Positions 7,693 to 16,762 of a DNA stretch of 40,070 nt are shown piece after piece. Position 1 is the stretch's first letter. The number at the start of each line of letters is the position of its first letter. The notes below the pieces were generated by a model. That model did no database searches, was not told the origin of the DNA, and saw nothing but the letters and a program-made list of their open reading frames with translations. The DNA comes from Oscillospiraceae bacterium (GTDB taxonomy: Bacteria > Bacillota > Clostridia > Oscillospirales > Oscillospiraceae). The position numbers and the translations under genes are program-made. The stretch lies in contig CADBKO010000040.1 in the NCBI GenBank assembly GCA_902795345.1, positions 1-40,070 of the forward strand. Direction: 5' to 3'.

Positions 7693-9117
7693 TTGGCGAA
7701 TATCCGCAGCGTAACGGAAGAAGAGCTCGCCGCCCAGAAGGCCATCATGGACCTGCTGGCGGAGGAGAATGCCGCCCTGCCCGAAGCGCCCCTGGCCTGG
7801 GTGGATACCTATGGCTGCCAGCAGAACGAGGCGGACAGCGAAGTGATCCGGGGCATGCTCCGGGAGATGGGCTACGGCTTCACCGAGTCGGAGGCGGAGG
7901 CGGACCTGATCGTGGTCAATACCTGCGCCGTCCGGGGCCACGCGGAGCTGCGGGCCCTGGGGAACGTGGGGGCTCTGAGCCACACCAAGCGCTCAAAGCC
8001 CGGCCAGAAGATCGCCCTCTGCGGCTGCATGGTGCAGCAGGAGCATATGCGCCGGAAGATAAAAGAATCCTTCCCCTATGTGGACCTGGTCTTCGGCACC
8101 CATGAGCTCTGGCGCTTCCCGGAACTGGTGCAGCGGATGCTGAAGCCCCACAAGGGCCGCATCTTCGAGGCGCGGCAGATCGACGGGGAGCGCGTCGAGG
8201 GGCTGCCGGTCCTGCGCAGCGGCTCAGTCCGGGCCTGGCTTCCCATCATGTCCGGCTGCAACAATTTCTGCTCCTACTGCATCGTGCCCTATGTCCGGGG
8301 CCGGGAGCGGAGCCGCCGCCCGGAGGCGATCCTGGCGGAGGCCCGGCAGCTCATTGAGGCGGGCTATAAGGAGATCTACCTTCTGGGGCAGAACGTGAAT
8401 TCCTACGGCAGGGACCTGGGCGGGGAGGAGGACTTCCCCTGGCTCCTGCGGAAGATCGACCGCATGGAGGGCGAGTTCGTCATCCGCTTCATGACCAGCC
8501 ATCCCAAGGACGCCACGGAACGCCTCTTCGATACCATGGCCGCCTGCCCCAAGGTGGAAAGGCATATCCACCTGCCCTTCCAGTCCGGCAGCGACCGGGT
8601 GCTGAAGGCCATGAACCGGGGCTATACCGGGGAGAAGTACCGGGAAAAGGTAGCCTATGCCCGGAGCCTGATGCCGGACATCGCCGTCACCAGCGATGTG
8701 ATCGTGGGCTTCCCCGGGGAGACGGACGAGGAATTTGAAGATACCCTCCGCCTCACGGAGGAGCTGCGCTTCGACATGCTCTTCACCTTCCTCTATTCCC
8801 CCCGGGTGGGGACCCCCGCGGCCGAAATGCCGGACCCCTTTACCAAGGAGCAGAAGCAGGCCCGCTTTGACCGGCTGCTGGCGGCGCAGAACGCGGTTTC
8901 CGCCGAGATGCAGGCCGCCCATGTGGGCAAGACCTACCGCATCCTCATCGACGGGGAAGGGGACAAGCCCGGGCGGCTCACCGCCCGCAGCAGCCACAAC
9001 CGGCTGATCCACCTGGAGGGGGACAGATCCCTCATCGGCAGTTTCCGAAATGCGCGGATCACCGACAGCACCACCTGGAGCCTCAGCGCCGTCTTGACAG
9101 GGGAGGAGGAGCGGTAA
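7693..9117 (+). CDS. miaB: tRNA-2-methylthio-N6-dimethylallyladenosine synthase (MiaB)
   Basis: A radical SAM methylthiotransferase that modifies A37 of tRNAs reading UNN codons. The N-terminal domain has the three cluster cysteines in TYGCQQNEAD, VNTCAVR and CGCM. The radical SAM motif CNNFCSYC lies near residues 189-196. A TRAM domain closes the C-terminus (YRILIDGEG...NRLIHLEG). About 474 residues, normal. The TTG at 7693 is chosen because AAAGGGGAG ends seven bases before it and the upstream ATG (7648) sits in the promoter. The TAA stop overlaps the mutS ATG by one base (TAATG), so translation is likely coupled. Confidence 0.95.
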   Translation: MANIRSVTEEELAAQKAIMDLLAEENAALPEAPLAWVDTYGCQQNEADSEVIRGMLREMGYGFTESEAEADLIVVNTCAVRGHAELRALGNVGALSHTKRSKPGQKIALCGCMVQQEHMRRKIKESFPYVDLVFGTHELWRFPELVQRMLKPHKGRIFEARQIDGERVEGLPVLRSGSVRAWLPIMSGCNNFCSYCIVPYVRGRERSRRPEAILAEARQLIEAGYKEIYLLGQNVNSYGRDLGGEEDFPWLLRKIDRMEGEFVIRFMTSHPKDATERLFDTMAACPKVERHIHLPFQSGSDRVLKAMNRGYTGEKYREKVAYARSLMPDIAVTSDVIVGFPGETDEEFEDTLRLTEELRFDMLFTFLYSPRVGTPAAEMPDPFTKEQKQARFDRLLAAQNAVSAEMQAAHVGKTYRILIDGEGDKPGRLTARSSHNRLIHLEGDRSLIGSFRNARITDSTTWSLSAVLTGEEER

Positions 9118-11711
9118 TGGCAGAAGGCACCCCCATGATGCAGCAGTATCACCGGATCAAGGATGAACTGCCGGACTGCATCCTGTTTTTCCGCCTGGGC
9201 GATTTCTATGAGATGTTCAACGAGGATGCCCGCACCGCCTCCCGGGAGCTGGACCTGGCCCTCACCACCCGGGACCGGACCAGGCCTCCCGAGGAGCAGA
9301 CGCCCATGTGCGGCGTGCCCTACCACGCCTACGAGGGCTATGTGGCAAAGCTGCTGAGCAAGGGCTACAAGGTGGCCATCTGCGAGCAGATGGAGGACCC
9401 GGCCCTGGCCAAGGGCCTGGTGCAGCGGGATGTGCTGCGGATCATCACCCCCGGCACCGTGCTGGAAAAGAGCATGCTGGAGGAGCGCAAGCCCAATTAC
9501 CTGGCCGCCGTGTACCTGACGGCGGAGGGGGGCGTCACCTGCTTCGCGGATCTCAGCACCGGGGAATTCCTGGCGGCGGAGTTCCCGGGAGCGGACGCCC
9601 CGGCCCACCTGGTCAACGAGCTGGTGCGCTACGCCCCCAGCGAAGTACTCCTCAGCGAAGGGGCCGCCGCCGACGGTGGCGTCCGGGACCTGCTGACCAA
9701 GCGGATGAAATGCATGTGCCAGACGGCGGATTTCTTCGGCTCGGCGGAATCGGAGGACTATTTCCGGCAGCATTTCGGCGCCTCCGGCACCGACAGCGCG
9801 CCGCTGAAGGCCTGCGCCGGGGCCCTGCTCACCTATCTGCACCGCACCCAGAAGACGGAGCTGGGCTATATCGACACCCTGACGAAGTATACCTCCGGCC
9901 ACTATATGGAGCTGGACTGGCAGACCCGCCGGAACCTGGAGCTGACGGAGACCATCCGCAGCGCCGAAAAGAAGGGCAGCCTTCTGTGGGTGCTGGATAA
10001 GACGAGGACGAGCATGGGCGGGCGCATGCTCCGCGCCTGGCTGGGGAAGCCCCTGCTGAGCCCCGCCCTCATCAAGCGCCGCCTCAACGCCGTCTCCGAG
10101 CTGGTGGACGACGACGTGACCCGGGGCGAAGTGCGGGAAGCCCTGAAGCAGGTGGAGGATATGGAGCGGCTCATCAGCCGGGTGGTCTACGGCTCCGCCG
10201 GGGCCCGGGACCTGAATTCCCTGGCCGCCTCCGCCGGGAGCCTGCCGGAGCTGAAAAGGCTCCTCCTGCCCATGAAGAGCGCCCTGCTGCGGCGCATCGG
10301 GGACATGGACGAGCTGTATGAGCTGCGCAAGCAGGTGAGCGAGATCATCGGGGACGATCCCCCCTTCTCCGTGCGGGAGGGAGGCATGATCCGCCGGGGA
10401 TACAGCCCGGAGGTGGACCGGCTGCGGGAGCTGTCGGAGAACGCCCGGGGCGCCGTGGCCGCCATCGAGCAGAAGGAACGGGAGCGCACCGGCATCAAGA
10501 AGCTCAAGGTGGGCTACAACAAGGTCTTCGGCTATTATATCGAGATGCCCCGGAGCCAGAGCGAGGCCGTCCCCGAGGACTATATCCGCAAGCAGACCCT
10601 GGTGAACGGGGAACGCTTCGTCACCGAGGAGCTGAAAAACCTGGAAAGCCAGCTCCTGACGGCCCGGGACCGCCTTAACGAGCTGGAATACCGCATTTTC
10701 AAGGAACTGAACGACGCCGTGGCCGCCATGGCCCCCCTCATCCGGGAGACGGCGGAGCTGGTGGCGTCCCTGGACGCCCTGGCTTCCCTGGCGGAGACGG
10801 CGGTGAAAAACGGCTACTGCATGCCGGAGGTGGACCTTTCCGGGGTCATCGACATCCGGGACGGGCGGCATCCCGTGGTGGAGCAGACCCTTTCCGACGG
10901 GATCTTCGTGGCAAACGACGCCCGCCTGGATGCCGGCGGCGACCGGGCCCTGATCATCACCGGCCCCAACATGGCGGGCAAATCCACCTATATGCGCCAG
11001 ACGGCCCTCATCGTCCTCCTGGCCCAGATCGGCTCCTTCGTCCCCGCCCGCAGCGCCCACATCGGCATCGCGGACCGCATCTTCACCCGCATCGGCGCTT
11101 CCGACGACCTGGCCGCCTGGCAGAGCACCTTCATGGTGGAGATGATGGAGGTGGCGGACATCCTGAAAAACGCCACCAAGAGCAGCCTTATCATCCTGGA
11201 CGAGGTGGGCCGGGGCACCTCCACCTACGACGGCATGAGCATCGCCCGCGCGGTGCTGGAATTCTGCGCCGATCCCCGGAAGCTGGGGGCGCGGACCATG
11301 TTCGCCACCCACTACCACGAGCTGACGGAGCTGGAACAGACCCTCCCCGGGGTGAAGAACCTGAACACCGCCGTGAAGAAGCGGGGGGAGGACGTGATCT
11401 TCCTTCGCCGCATCGTCCCCGGCGGGGCGGACCGGAGCTACGGCGTGGAGGTGGCGAAGCTGGCCGGGGTGCCGGACACGGTCATCCGCCGGGCCAAGGC
11501 GGTGCTGCTGGAGCTGGAAAAGCACGTCGTACCCATCTCCTTTGAGGCCTCGGAGGACCTCCCCGAGCCGGAGGAGAGCCAGCTGAGCCTTGGAAGCATG
11601 GGGGCGGAGCAGGCCATGGACAAGCTGCGGGACCTGGACATCAACACCCTGACCCCCCTGGAGGCCATGAACATACTCTTTGAGCTGAAAAAGCTGCTGC
11701 GGGAGGAATAA
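9117..11711 (+). CDS. mutS: DNA mismatch repair protein MutS
   Basis: 864 residues, full length. The mismatch-reading Phe and Glu are in FYEMF (residues 30-34). The ATPase core has Walker A GPNMAGKST (about 616-624), Walker B DEVGRGTSTYDG and ATHYHEL. It binds mismatches and recruits MutL. The gene overlaps miaB by one base and ends three bases before the acyltransferase gene. mutL, which often follows mutS in Clostridia, is absent here and must be elsewhere. Confidence 0.97.
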   Translation: MAEGTPMMQQYHRIKDELPDCILFFRLGDFYEMFNEDARTASRELDLALTTRDRTRPPEEQTPMCGVPYHAYEGYVAKLLSKGYKVAICEQMEDPALAKGLVQRDVLRIITPGTVLEKSMLEERKPNYLAAVYLTAEGGVTCFADLSTGEFLAAEFPGADAPAHLVNELVRYAPSEVLLSEGAAADGGVRDLLTKRMKCMCQTADFFGSAESEDYFRQHFGASGTDSAPLKACAGALLTYLHRTQKTELGYIDTLTKYTSGHYMELDWQTRRNLELTETIRSAEKKGSLLWVLDKTRTSMGGRMLRAWLGKPLLSPALIKRRLNAVSELVDDDVTRGEVREALKQVEDMERLISRVVYGSAGARDLNSLAASAGSLPELKRLLLPMKSALLRRIGDMDELYELRKQVSEIIGDDPPFSVREGGMIRRGYSPEVDRLRELSENARGAVAAIEQKERERTGIKKLKVGYNKVFGYYIEMPRSQSEAVPEDYIRKQTLVNGERFVTEELKNLESQLLTARDRLNELEYRIFKELNDAVAAMAPLIRETAELVASLDALASLAETAVKNGYCMPEVDLSGVIDIRDGRHPVVEQTLSDGIFVANDARLDAGGDRALIITGPNMAGKSTYMRQTALIVLLAQIGSFVPARSAHIGIADRIFTRIGASDDLAAWQSTFMVEMMEVADILKNATKSSLIILDEVGRGTSTYDGMSIARAVLEFCADPRKLGARTMFATHYHELTELEQTLPGVKNLNTAVKKRGEDVIFLRRIVPGGADRSYGVEVAKLAGVPDTVIRRAKAVLLELEKHVVPISFEASEDLPEPEESQLSLGSMGAEQAMDKLRDLDINTLTPLEAMNILFELKKLLREE

Positions 11712-11714
11712 AGC

Positions 11715-12932
11715 GTGGAAGAAAAGAAGGCGGAAGGGAACAAGGCGGAGGAGAAAAAGGATAAGCTGCTGAAGCGGCACCGCTGGCTGTGGAAGCATGT
11801 GCTTCCCAAGCTGCGCTTTTTCCTGCGCCTCCACTACGGGCCCTTCGATTTCGCTCCGGCCCCGGAGCTGGAGGGGGCCTATATCGTGCTGCCCAACCAT
11901 TCCTGCGGCGGGGACCAGTTTTTCGTAGCCTTCAGCTTCCTAAAGAAGCATATGTACTATGTGGCCAGCGAGCATGCCTTCCGCAAAAAGCTGCTGGGCG
12001 CCGTCATGCGCTTCGCCACCGGCCCCATCTCCCGGGTGAAGGGCACCGTGGCGGCCTCCACGGTGCTGAGCATCCTGCGCTGGCTGCGGCAGGGAGTGCC
12101 CATCTGCATCTTCCCCGAGGGGAACCGCACCTGGAACGGGCGCAGCCTGCCCCTGCACCCCACCACCGCCAAGCTGCTGCGCACCGCCGGCGTGCCGGTG
12201 ATGACCTACCGCATCGAGGGCGGCTATCTGTCCGATCCCCGCTGGTCCCATTCCCTGCGCCGGGGCCGCCTCCGGGGGGGCGTGGTAAACATCTACAAGC
12301 CCGAGGACCTGAAAAAGATGTCCCTTTCGGAGATAAACGAGCGCATTTCCGCCGACCTTTGGGTGGACACGGACGAGAGCCAGAGCCGGGAGCATATCCC
12401 CTACAAAGGGAAAAAGCTGGCCGAAGGGCTGGAGGAAGCCCTGTTCCTCTGCCCCCGGTGCGGGAAGATCGGCTCCCTTCGGGGCGAGGGAAATGTGTTT
12501 GCCTGTTCCTGCGGCCTGCGGGCGGAATACGGGGAGGACGCCTTCTTCGATGAAAAGGCCCCCTTCCGCAGCGTGGCCCAGTGGGACGACTGGCAGCTGG
12601 GCGAACTGCGCCGCCTGGCCGAAGCGGGGGATGTCCGGCTTTCCGACGAGGGGGCGGAGATCTGGCGTTTGGGGGAGGAGCATGAGACCACGCTGATGGC
12701 GAAGGGGACCGTGACCCTGGATAAGGACGGCCTTCGCCTGGGCAGCCTGCATTTCCCCCTGGAGGGCATGCAGGAACCGGAGCTGTGCCACCTGGCGGGG
12801 AAGGAGACCATGATGTTCACCAATGAGGAAGGCAGCTTCGAGCTGCGCTTCCGGGGCAGCCCCAGCCGGAGGAAATATCAGCTGCTCATCCGGGAATTCC
12901 TGGCCCTCCGGCAGGAGAAAACTGCCGGATAG
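11715..12932 (+). CDS. PlsC-like 1-acylglycerol-3-phosphate acyltransferase with zinc-ribbon tail
   Basis: 405 residues with a GTG start (GGGAGGA seven bases before). The acyltransferase domain is clear: NHSCGGD (the catalytic HX4D, near residue 61) and FPEGNRT (near 133), then PVMTYRIEGGY. It probably acylates a lysophospholipid at the inner membrane face. After about residue 235 there is extra sequence not usual in PlsC: a zinc-ribbon-like CPRCGK...CSCG segment and a C-terminal 130-residue region that is not recognised. It is the third gene of the miaB-mutS operon. The G of its TAG stop is the first base of the 161-bp element at 12932. Confidence 0.82.
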   Translation: MEEKKAEGNKAEEKKDKLLKRHRWLWKHVLPKLRFFLRLHYGPFDFAPAPELEGAYIVLPNHSCGGDQFFVAFSFLKKHMYYVASEHAFRKKLLGAVMRFATGPISRVKGTVAASTVLSILRWLRQGVPICIFPEGNRTWNGRSLPLHPTTAKLLRTAGVPVMTYRIEGGYLSDPRWSHSLRRGRLRGGVVNIYKPEDLKKMSLSEINERISADLWVDTDESQSREHIPYKGKKLAEGLEEALFLCPRCGKIGSLRGEGNVFACSCGLRAEYGEDAFFDEKAPFRSVAQWDDWQLGELRRLAEAGDVRLSDEGAEIWRLGEEHETTLMAKGTVTLDKDGLRLGSLHFPLEGMQEPELCHLAGKETMMFTNEEGSFELRFRGSPSRRKYQLLIREFLALRQEKTAG

Positions 12933-13092
12933 TAACCGATGATTCAATCGGCGTGTGCGTATTGTCGAGCAGATTTTTCGCCTGATGAAGGCGAAAAATC
13001 GAAGGAATACTCTGTGTATTGCAAGGTTTTTTGACAAAATCAGGCGACAAATATGCCGGCAAGACGTGCGCGGTGATTGAATCATCGGTTAC
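12932..13092. repeat. 161-bp element with perfect 18-bp terminal inverted repeats, copy 2
   Basis: The same length as copy 1 (2893-3053). The ends are GTAACCGATGATTCAATC (12932-12949) and its exact complement (13075-13092). Compared with copy 1 there are 7 substitutions: 3 internal, and 4 in the ends that make two compensatory pairs. It starts inside the stop codon of the acyltransferase gene, so it forms the immediate 3' end of that mRNA. Confidence 0.9.
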
Positions 13093-13100
13093 GATAAGGG

Positions 13101-13346
13101 AAGGGCCTGCTGCAAAATGCCTCAGCCTCGTCATTCCGAGACCAGTCCGCAGACTGGTCGTGGGAATCCGTCCCCCAATACCGGGGAAAACGGATTGCCA
13201 CAGCCCCTTCGGGGCTTCATTCCGCGCGAGGGGTAGCAGGCGCGTCCCAGCGTGGGGCCCTCGCGCCCGGAATGGGGACCCGCCGCGCAGCGGTGGGCGC
13301 GTGCTACTTCGCAATGACGGGAACGGGCATTTTCTGGCAGGCCCTT
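13101..13346. repeat. 246-bp palindromic repeat with imperfect terminal inverted repeats
   Basis: The left end AAGGGCCTGCTGCAAAATGC and the right end, read on the other strand as AAGGGCCTGCCAGAAAATGC, match over the outer ~20 bases. Both then lead to CGTCATT(C/G)CGA. Inside are further hairpins (GACCAGT with ACTGGTC near 13139-13158; CCCCTTCGGGG near 13204). This is the style of REP/MITE-like 'CGTCATTGCGA' repeats. No protein is supported in this stretch (12933-13394). Confidence 0.7.
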
Positions 13347-13375
13347 TGCATAGCTTCCCTTCCGGGAAGCATACT
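13346..13375 (+). promoter_or_regulatory. Possible promoter of the glycosidase operon
   Basis: TTGCAT (13346-13351), 18 bases, CATACT (13370-13375), 20 bases upstream of the ATG at 13395. The spacer holds the inverted repeat GCTTCCC-TTCC-GGGAAGC (13353-13370), a candidate operator. The leader would be very short, so this is tentative. Confidence 0.35.
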
Positions 13376-13394
13376 GCGGGAGGAGGCGAAAAGC

Positions 13395-15332
13395 ATGGCC
13401 AATCATCTTTCGGGGGAAACGAGCCCCTATCTCCTGCAGCATGCCGACGACCCGGTGGACTGGTATCCCTGGGGGGAGGAGGCCTTCCAGCGAGCAAGGG
13501 CGGAGGACAAGCCCCTGTTCCTCAGCATCGGCTATCTCAGCTGCCACTGGTGCCATGTGATGCACCGGGAGAGCTTCCTGGACGGGGAGATCGCCGCCCT
13601 CCTGAACGGGAGCTTCCTCCCCGTGAAGGTGGACCGGGAGGAAAGACCCGACCTGGACAGCGTGTATATGGAGGCCTGCCGCGCCTTCTCCGGGGGCGGG
13701 GGCGGCTGGCCCATGACCCTGTTTCTCACCCCGGAGGGCCGCCCCTTCTATGGCGGCAGCTATTTTCCGCCCCGTTCCCGCCGGGGCTCCGTCGGCCTCC
13801 TGGAATTGCTGGAGGCCGTCCGGGACCGGTGGAAGGAGGACCGGGCCGCCCTTCAGCAAAGCGCGGAGAAGCTCACGGAATCCCTCCGGCGGGCTTTGGC
13901 GGAGCCCATCCCTTACGACGGGGACGACGCGCTGATCCAGGGGGCCCTGTGGCAGCTGCTGCGCGCCTTTGACGGGGAATTCGGCGGTTTCGGCTCCGCT
14001 CCCAAGTTCCCCATGCCCCAGCTGCTCCTCTTCGCCCTCCAGCAGTATGAGAAGCGGGGGGACGCGCGGCTGCTGGAAATGGCGGAAAAGACCCTGGGGG
14101 CCATGGCTGAGGGCGGCATCTGCGACCAGATCGGCGGCGGCTTCTGCCGCTATGCCACGGACCGGGCCTGGCTCGTCCCCCATTTTGAAAAGATGCTGGG
14201 TGACAATGCACTGCTCATCCGCGCCTATGTCCGGGCTTTCCGGCTGACCGGAAAAAGGGAGTGGCTGGAAACGGCGAAGGAGACCGCGGACTATGTCCTG
14301 CGGGAGCTGCGGGACCCGGCGGGCGGCTTTTACAGCGCCCAGGATGCGGACAGCGAGGGGGAGGAGGGCCGCTTCTACCTCCTGACGCCGGGGGAAGTGA
14401 TCTCCCTGCTGGGGGAGAAGGCGGGCAGCGGCCTATGCGCCCGGCTGGGCATCACGGAGGCGGGTTCCTTCGCCGGAAAGAGCATCCCCCGCCGCACAGC
14501 TCCGCTCCCGCCGGAGATGAAGGCCCTGCTGCCGAAGCTGCGCGCCTGGCGTGCCGGGCGCTTCCCTCTGGCCACGGACGACAAGGTGCTCTGCGCCTGG
14601 AACGGCTTCATGATCCGGGCCCTCTGCGAGCTTTACAGGGCCGCGGGGGAGGAGCGCTACCTGGCCGCGGCGAAAGAAGCCCAGGCCTTTCTGGATGCGA
14701 ACCTGCGGGAAGGGGACAGACTGTTCGTCAGCTTCCGGGCGGGAAAGAAGGGCGTCCCCGGCCAGCTCAGCGACTATGCTTCCGAGATCTCCGCCCTGCT
14801 GGCCCTCTGGGGCGCGTCCCTGGACCCGGGCTGCCTGGATCTGGCGGAAGCCCTGGCGGAGCGGGCCATAGCTGACTTTTTCGACGGCGAAAGAGGGGGC
14901 TTCTGGTTCTATGACCGGCACGGGGAAGAGCTGTACCTCCGGCCCAAGGAGAGCGCCGACGGCGCCCTGCCCGGGGGCAACGCCCTCATGACCCGGGCCC
15001 TGACGGACCTCCAGGCCCTTCGCCCTTCGGAAAAGCGGGAAGAAGTCCTGGCCAGGCAGCTGCGCTGGCAGGCCGCCCATGCCCGGCTGGACCCCATGGG
15101 CCATGCCGCCTTCCTCGCCGCCCTGTCGGACCGGCTGGAGCCGCCGCCCCAAGTCACCGTGGCGGTGGAGAGCAGGGCCGAGCTCCGGGATCTGCCCTTC
15201 CGCATCCCGCCGGAAGCCGCCCTGCGCATCGTGTCTCCGCCCACGGCGGAATACCCCCTCCTGGAGGGAAAGACGACCTATTATGTCTGCCGGGGCAATG
15301 TCTGCCTGCCCCCCGTTACCGAACTTGAATGA
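13395..15332 (+). CDS. YyaL/DUF255-family protein (thioredoxin-like plus six-hairpin domain)
   Basis: 645 residues. The N-terminal thioredoxin-like DUF255 domain has [11 protein letters not shown] and the conserved [18 protein letters not shown] and [16 protein letters not shown] stretches. The rest is an alpha/alpha toroid like that of N-acylglucosamine 2-epimerases ([32 protein letters not shown]). The family (Bacillus YyaL, human SPATA20) has no settled biochemical role; a sugar or redox function is suspected. The start is fixed by GGGAGGAGG before 13395. It is the first gene of a four-gene operon with two glycosidases, 12 bases before the GH43 gene. Confidence 0.88.
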   Translation: MANHLSGETSPYLLQHADDPVDWYPWGEEAFQRARAEDKPLFLSIGYLSCHWCHVMHRESFLDGEIAALLNGSFLPVKVDREERPDLDSVYMEACRAFSGGGGGWPMTLFLTPEGRPFYGGSYFPPRSRRGSVGLLELLEAVRDRWKEDRAALQQSAEKLTESLRRALAEPIPYDGDDALIQGALWQLLRAFDGEFGGFGSAPKFPMPQLLLFALQQYEKRGDARLLEMAEKTLGAMAEGGICDQIGGGFCRYATDRAWLVPHFEKMLGDNALLIRAYVRAFRLTGKREWLETAKETADYVLRELRDPAGGFYSAQDADSEGEEGRFYLLTPGEVISLLGEKAGSGLCARLGITEAGSFAGKSIPRRTAPLPPEMKALLPKLRAWRAGRFPLATDDKVLCAWNGFMIRALCELYRAAGEERYLAAAKEAQAFLDANLREGDRLFVSFRAGKKGVPGQLSDYASEISALLALWGASLDPGCLDLAEALAERAIADFFDGERGGFWFYDRHGEELYLRPKESADGALPGGNALMTRALTDLQALRPSEKREEVLARQLRWQAAHARLDPMGHAAFLAALSDRLEPPPQVTVAVESRAELRDLPFRIPPEAALRIVSPPTAEYPLLEGKTTYYVCRGNVCLPPVTELE

Positions 15333-15344
15333 GGAGGGATCCCC

Positions 15345-16748
15345 ATGTCCGCGCTGGACAAGCATCTGAAAAACCCCTATCTCCCCAGCTGGGAGTATAT
15401 CCCCGACGGGGAACCCCACGTCTTTGACGGGCGGGTCTATGTCTACGGTTCCCACGATCTCTTCAACGGCTGGGTCTACTGCCTGGGGGACTATGTATGC
15501 TGGTCCGCCCCGGAGGAGGACCTGAGCGACTGGCATTACGAAGGCGTCATCTACCGCAAGACCCAGGACCCGGACAACCGGGAGGGGGACCAGTGCCTGT
15601 ATGCGCCGGATGTGACCCGGGGCCCCGACGGCCGGTATTATCTCTATTATGTGCTGGACCATCAGGACATCGTTTCCGTGGCCGTCTGCGACAGCCCGGC
15701 GGGTCAGTATGCATACTATGGCCATGTCCATTACCCCGACGGGACCCTGCTGGGCATGAAGCCGGGAGACGACCCCCAATTCGACCCGGCGGTGCTGACG
15801 GAGGGGGACAGCACCTATCTCTATACCGGCGGCGTCTGCTTCCGCTTCGAGAAGGAGAAGGGCGGCGCCATGGGCACGCGGCTGGATAAAGACATGCTCA
15901 CGGTGCTGGAGGGGCCGGTGTTCGTGGTCCCCAGCGCCAAGACGAGCCGGGGCACCGGCTTCGAGGACCATGAGTTCTTCGAAGCCTCCTCCATCCGCAG
16001 ATTCGGGGACCTCTATTATTTCGTCTACTCCTCCGTCTGGATGAACGAGCTGTGCTACGCCGTCAGCCCCACCCCCCTGGGCAGGTTTACATACGGGGGC
16101 GTCCTGGTGAGCAACTGCGACTATGGGATCGGCGGCTGGAAGGAACGGTCAAAGAAGACCACCGTGGGGGGCAACAATCACGGCGGCCTGGTGGAGGCCG
16201 CGGGTCAGCGCTATATCTTCTACCACCGTCATACAAACGGCACGGAGTTCAGCCGCCAGGGCTGCATGGAAAAGCTCGCCGTCCTGCCCGACGGCTCCAT
16301 GCCCCAGGTGGAGATGACCTCCAGCGGCGGCGCGCCCTTCGAGGGCAGGGGCGAATTTCCCGCCTACCTGGCCTGCAACCTCTTCTGGGAGGACCTGCAC
16401 CTGGACCGCCAGGCCCCGGGGCGGCCCCGCATCACCCAGGACGGGCGGGATGGGGACAGGGAAGAAGCCTATGCCGCCGGCATCACCGACAGCGTGACCC
16501 TGGGCTTCAAGTATTTCGACTGCCGGGGCGTCCGGCGGATCACGGTCTATACCAGGGGCTATGCCGGGGGCCGGTTCGAGGTGCGCACGGACCTGGGCGG
16601 GGAAGCCCTGGGGAGCATCCCCCTTGCCTTCCGCAACCAGTGGACCCCCTTCACTGCGGAGATCCCGGTGCCCGACGGCGTCCAAGCCCTGTATTTCACC
16701 TACCGGGGGCCGGGCTCCGCCATGCTCCGCTCCTTCATCCTGGAATAG
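15345..16748 (+). CDS. Glycoside hydrolase family 43 (beta-xylosidase/arabinosidase type)
   Basis: 467 residues. The five-bladed propeller motifs are visible: base Asp in PDGEPHVFDGRVYVYGSHD (D21), pKa-modulating Asp in YAPDVTRGPDG (near 88), and acid Glu in HEFFEASSIRR (near 212). A C-terminal beta-sandwich of about 120 residues (YFDCRGVRRITVYTRGYAGG...) resembles CBM6-type modules. No signal peptide is seen, so it acts in the cytoplasm on imported oligosaccharides. The exact substrate cannot be read from sequence. The ribosome site is GAGGAGGG. It is second in the operon, 14 bases before the GH95-like gene. Confidence 0.88.
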   Translation: MSALDKHLKNPYLPSWEYIPDGEPHVFDGRVYVYGSHDLFNGWVYCLGDYVCWSAPEEDLSDWHYEGVIYRKTQDPDNREGDQCLYAPDVTRGPDGRYYLYYVLDHQDIVSVAVCDSPAGQYAYYGHVHYPDGTLLGMKPGDDPQFDPAVLTEGDSTYLYTGGVCFRFEKEKGGAMGTRLDKDMLTVLEGPVFVVPSAKTSRGTGFEDHEFFEASSIRRFGDLYYFVYSSVWMNELCYAVSPTPLGRFTYGGVLVSNCDYGIGGWKERSKKTTVGGNNHGGLVEAAGQRYIFYHRHTNGTEFSRQGCMEKLAVLPDGSMPQVEMTSSGGAPFEGRGEFPAYLACNLFWEDLHLDRQAPGRPRITQDGRDGDREEAYAAGITDSVTLGFKYFDCRGVRRITVYTRGYAGGRFEVRTDLGGEALGSIPLAFRNQWTPFTAEIPVPDGVQALYFTYRGPGSAMLRSFILE

Positions 16749-16762
16749 AGAAGGACTGCATC

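Noticed and set aside
8934..11900. A 988-codon open frame antisense to mutS, and similar long antisense frames over the ABC transporter (3404-6190) and GH95-like gene (16700-19192)
   Set aside because: High GC content with G/C-ending third codon positions in the real genes keeps antisense frames open. They have no ribosome sites and low-complexity His/Gly/Gln-rich translations, and the sense strands encode well-known proteins.
16052..16762. Upstream extension of the GH95-like frame by 237 codons
   Set aside because: It overlaps the C-terminus of GH43 in another frame, has low-complexity Gly/Arg/Pro content, and the ATG at 16763 has its own ribosome site and matches the operon spacing.
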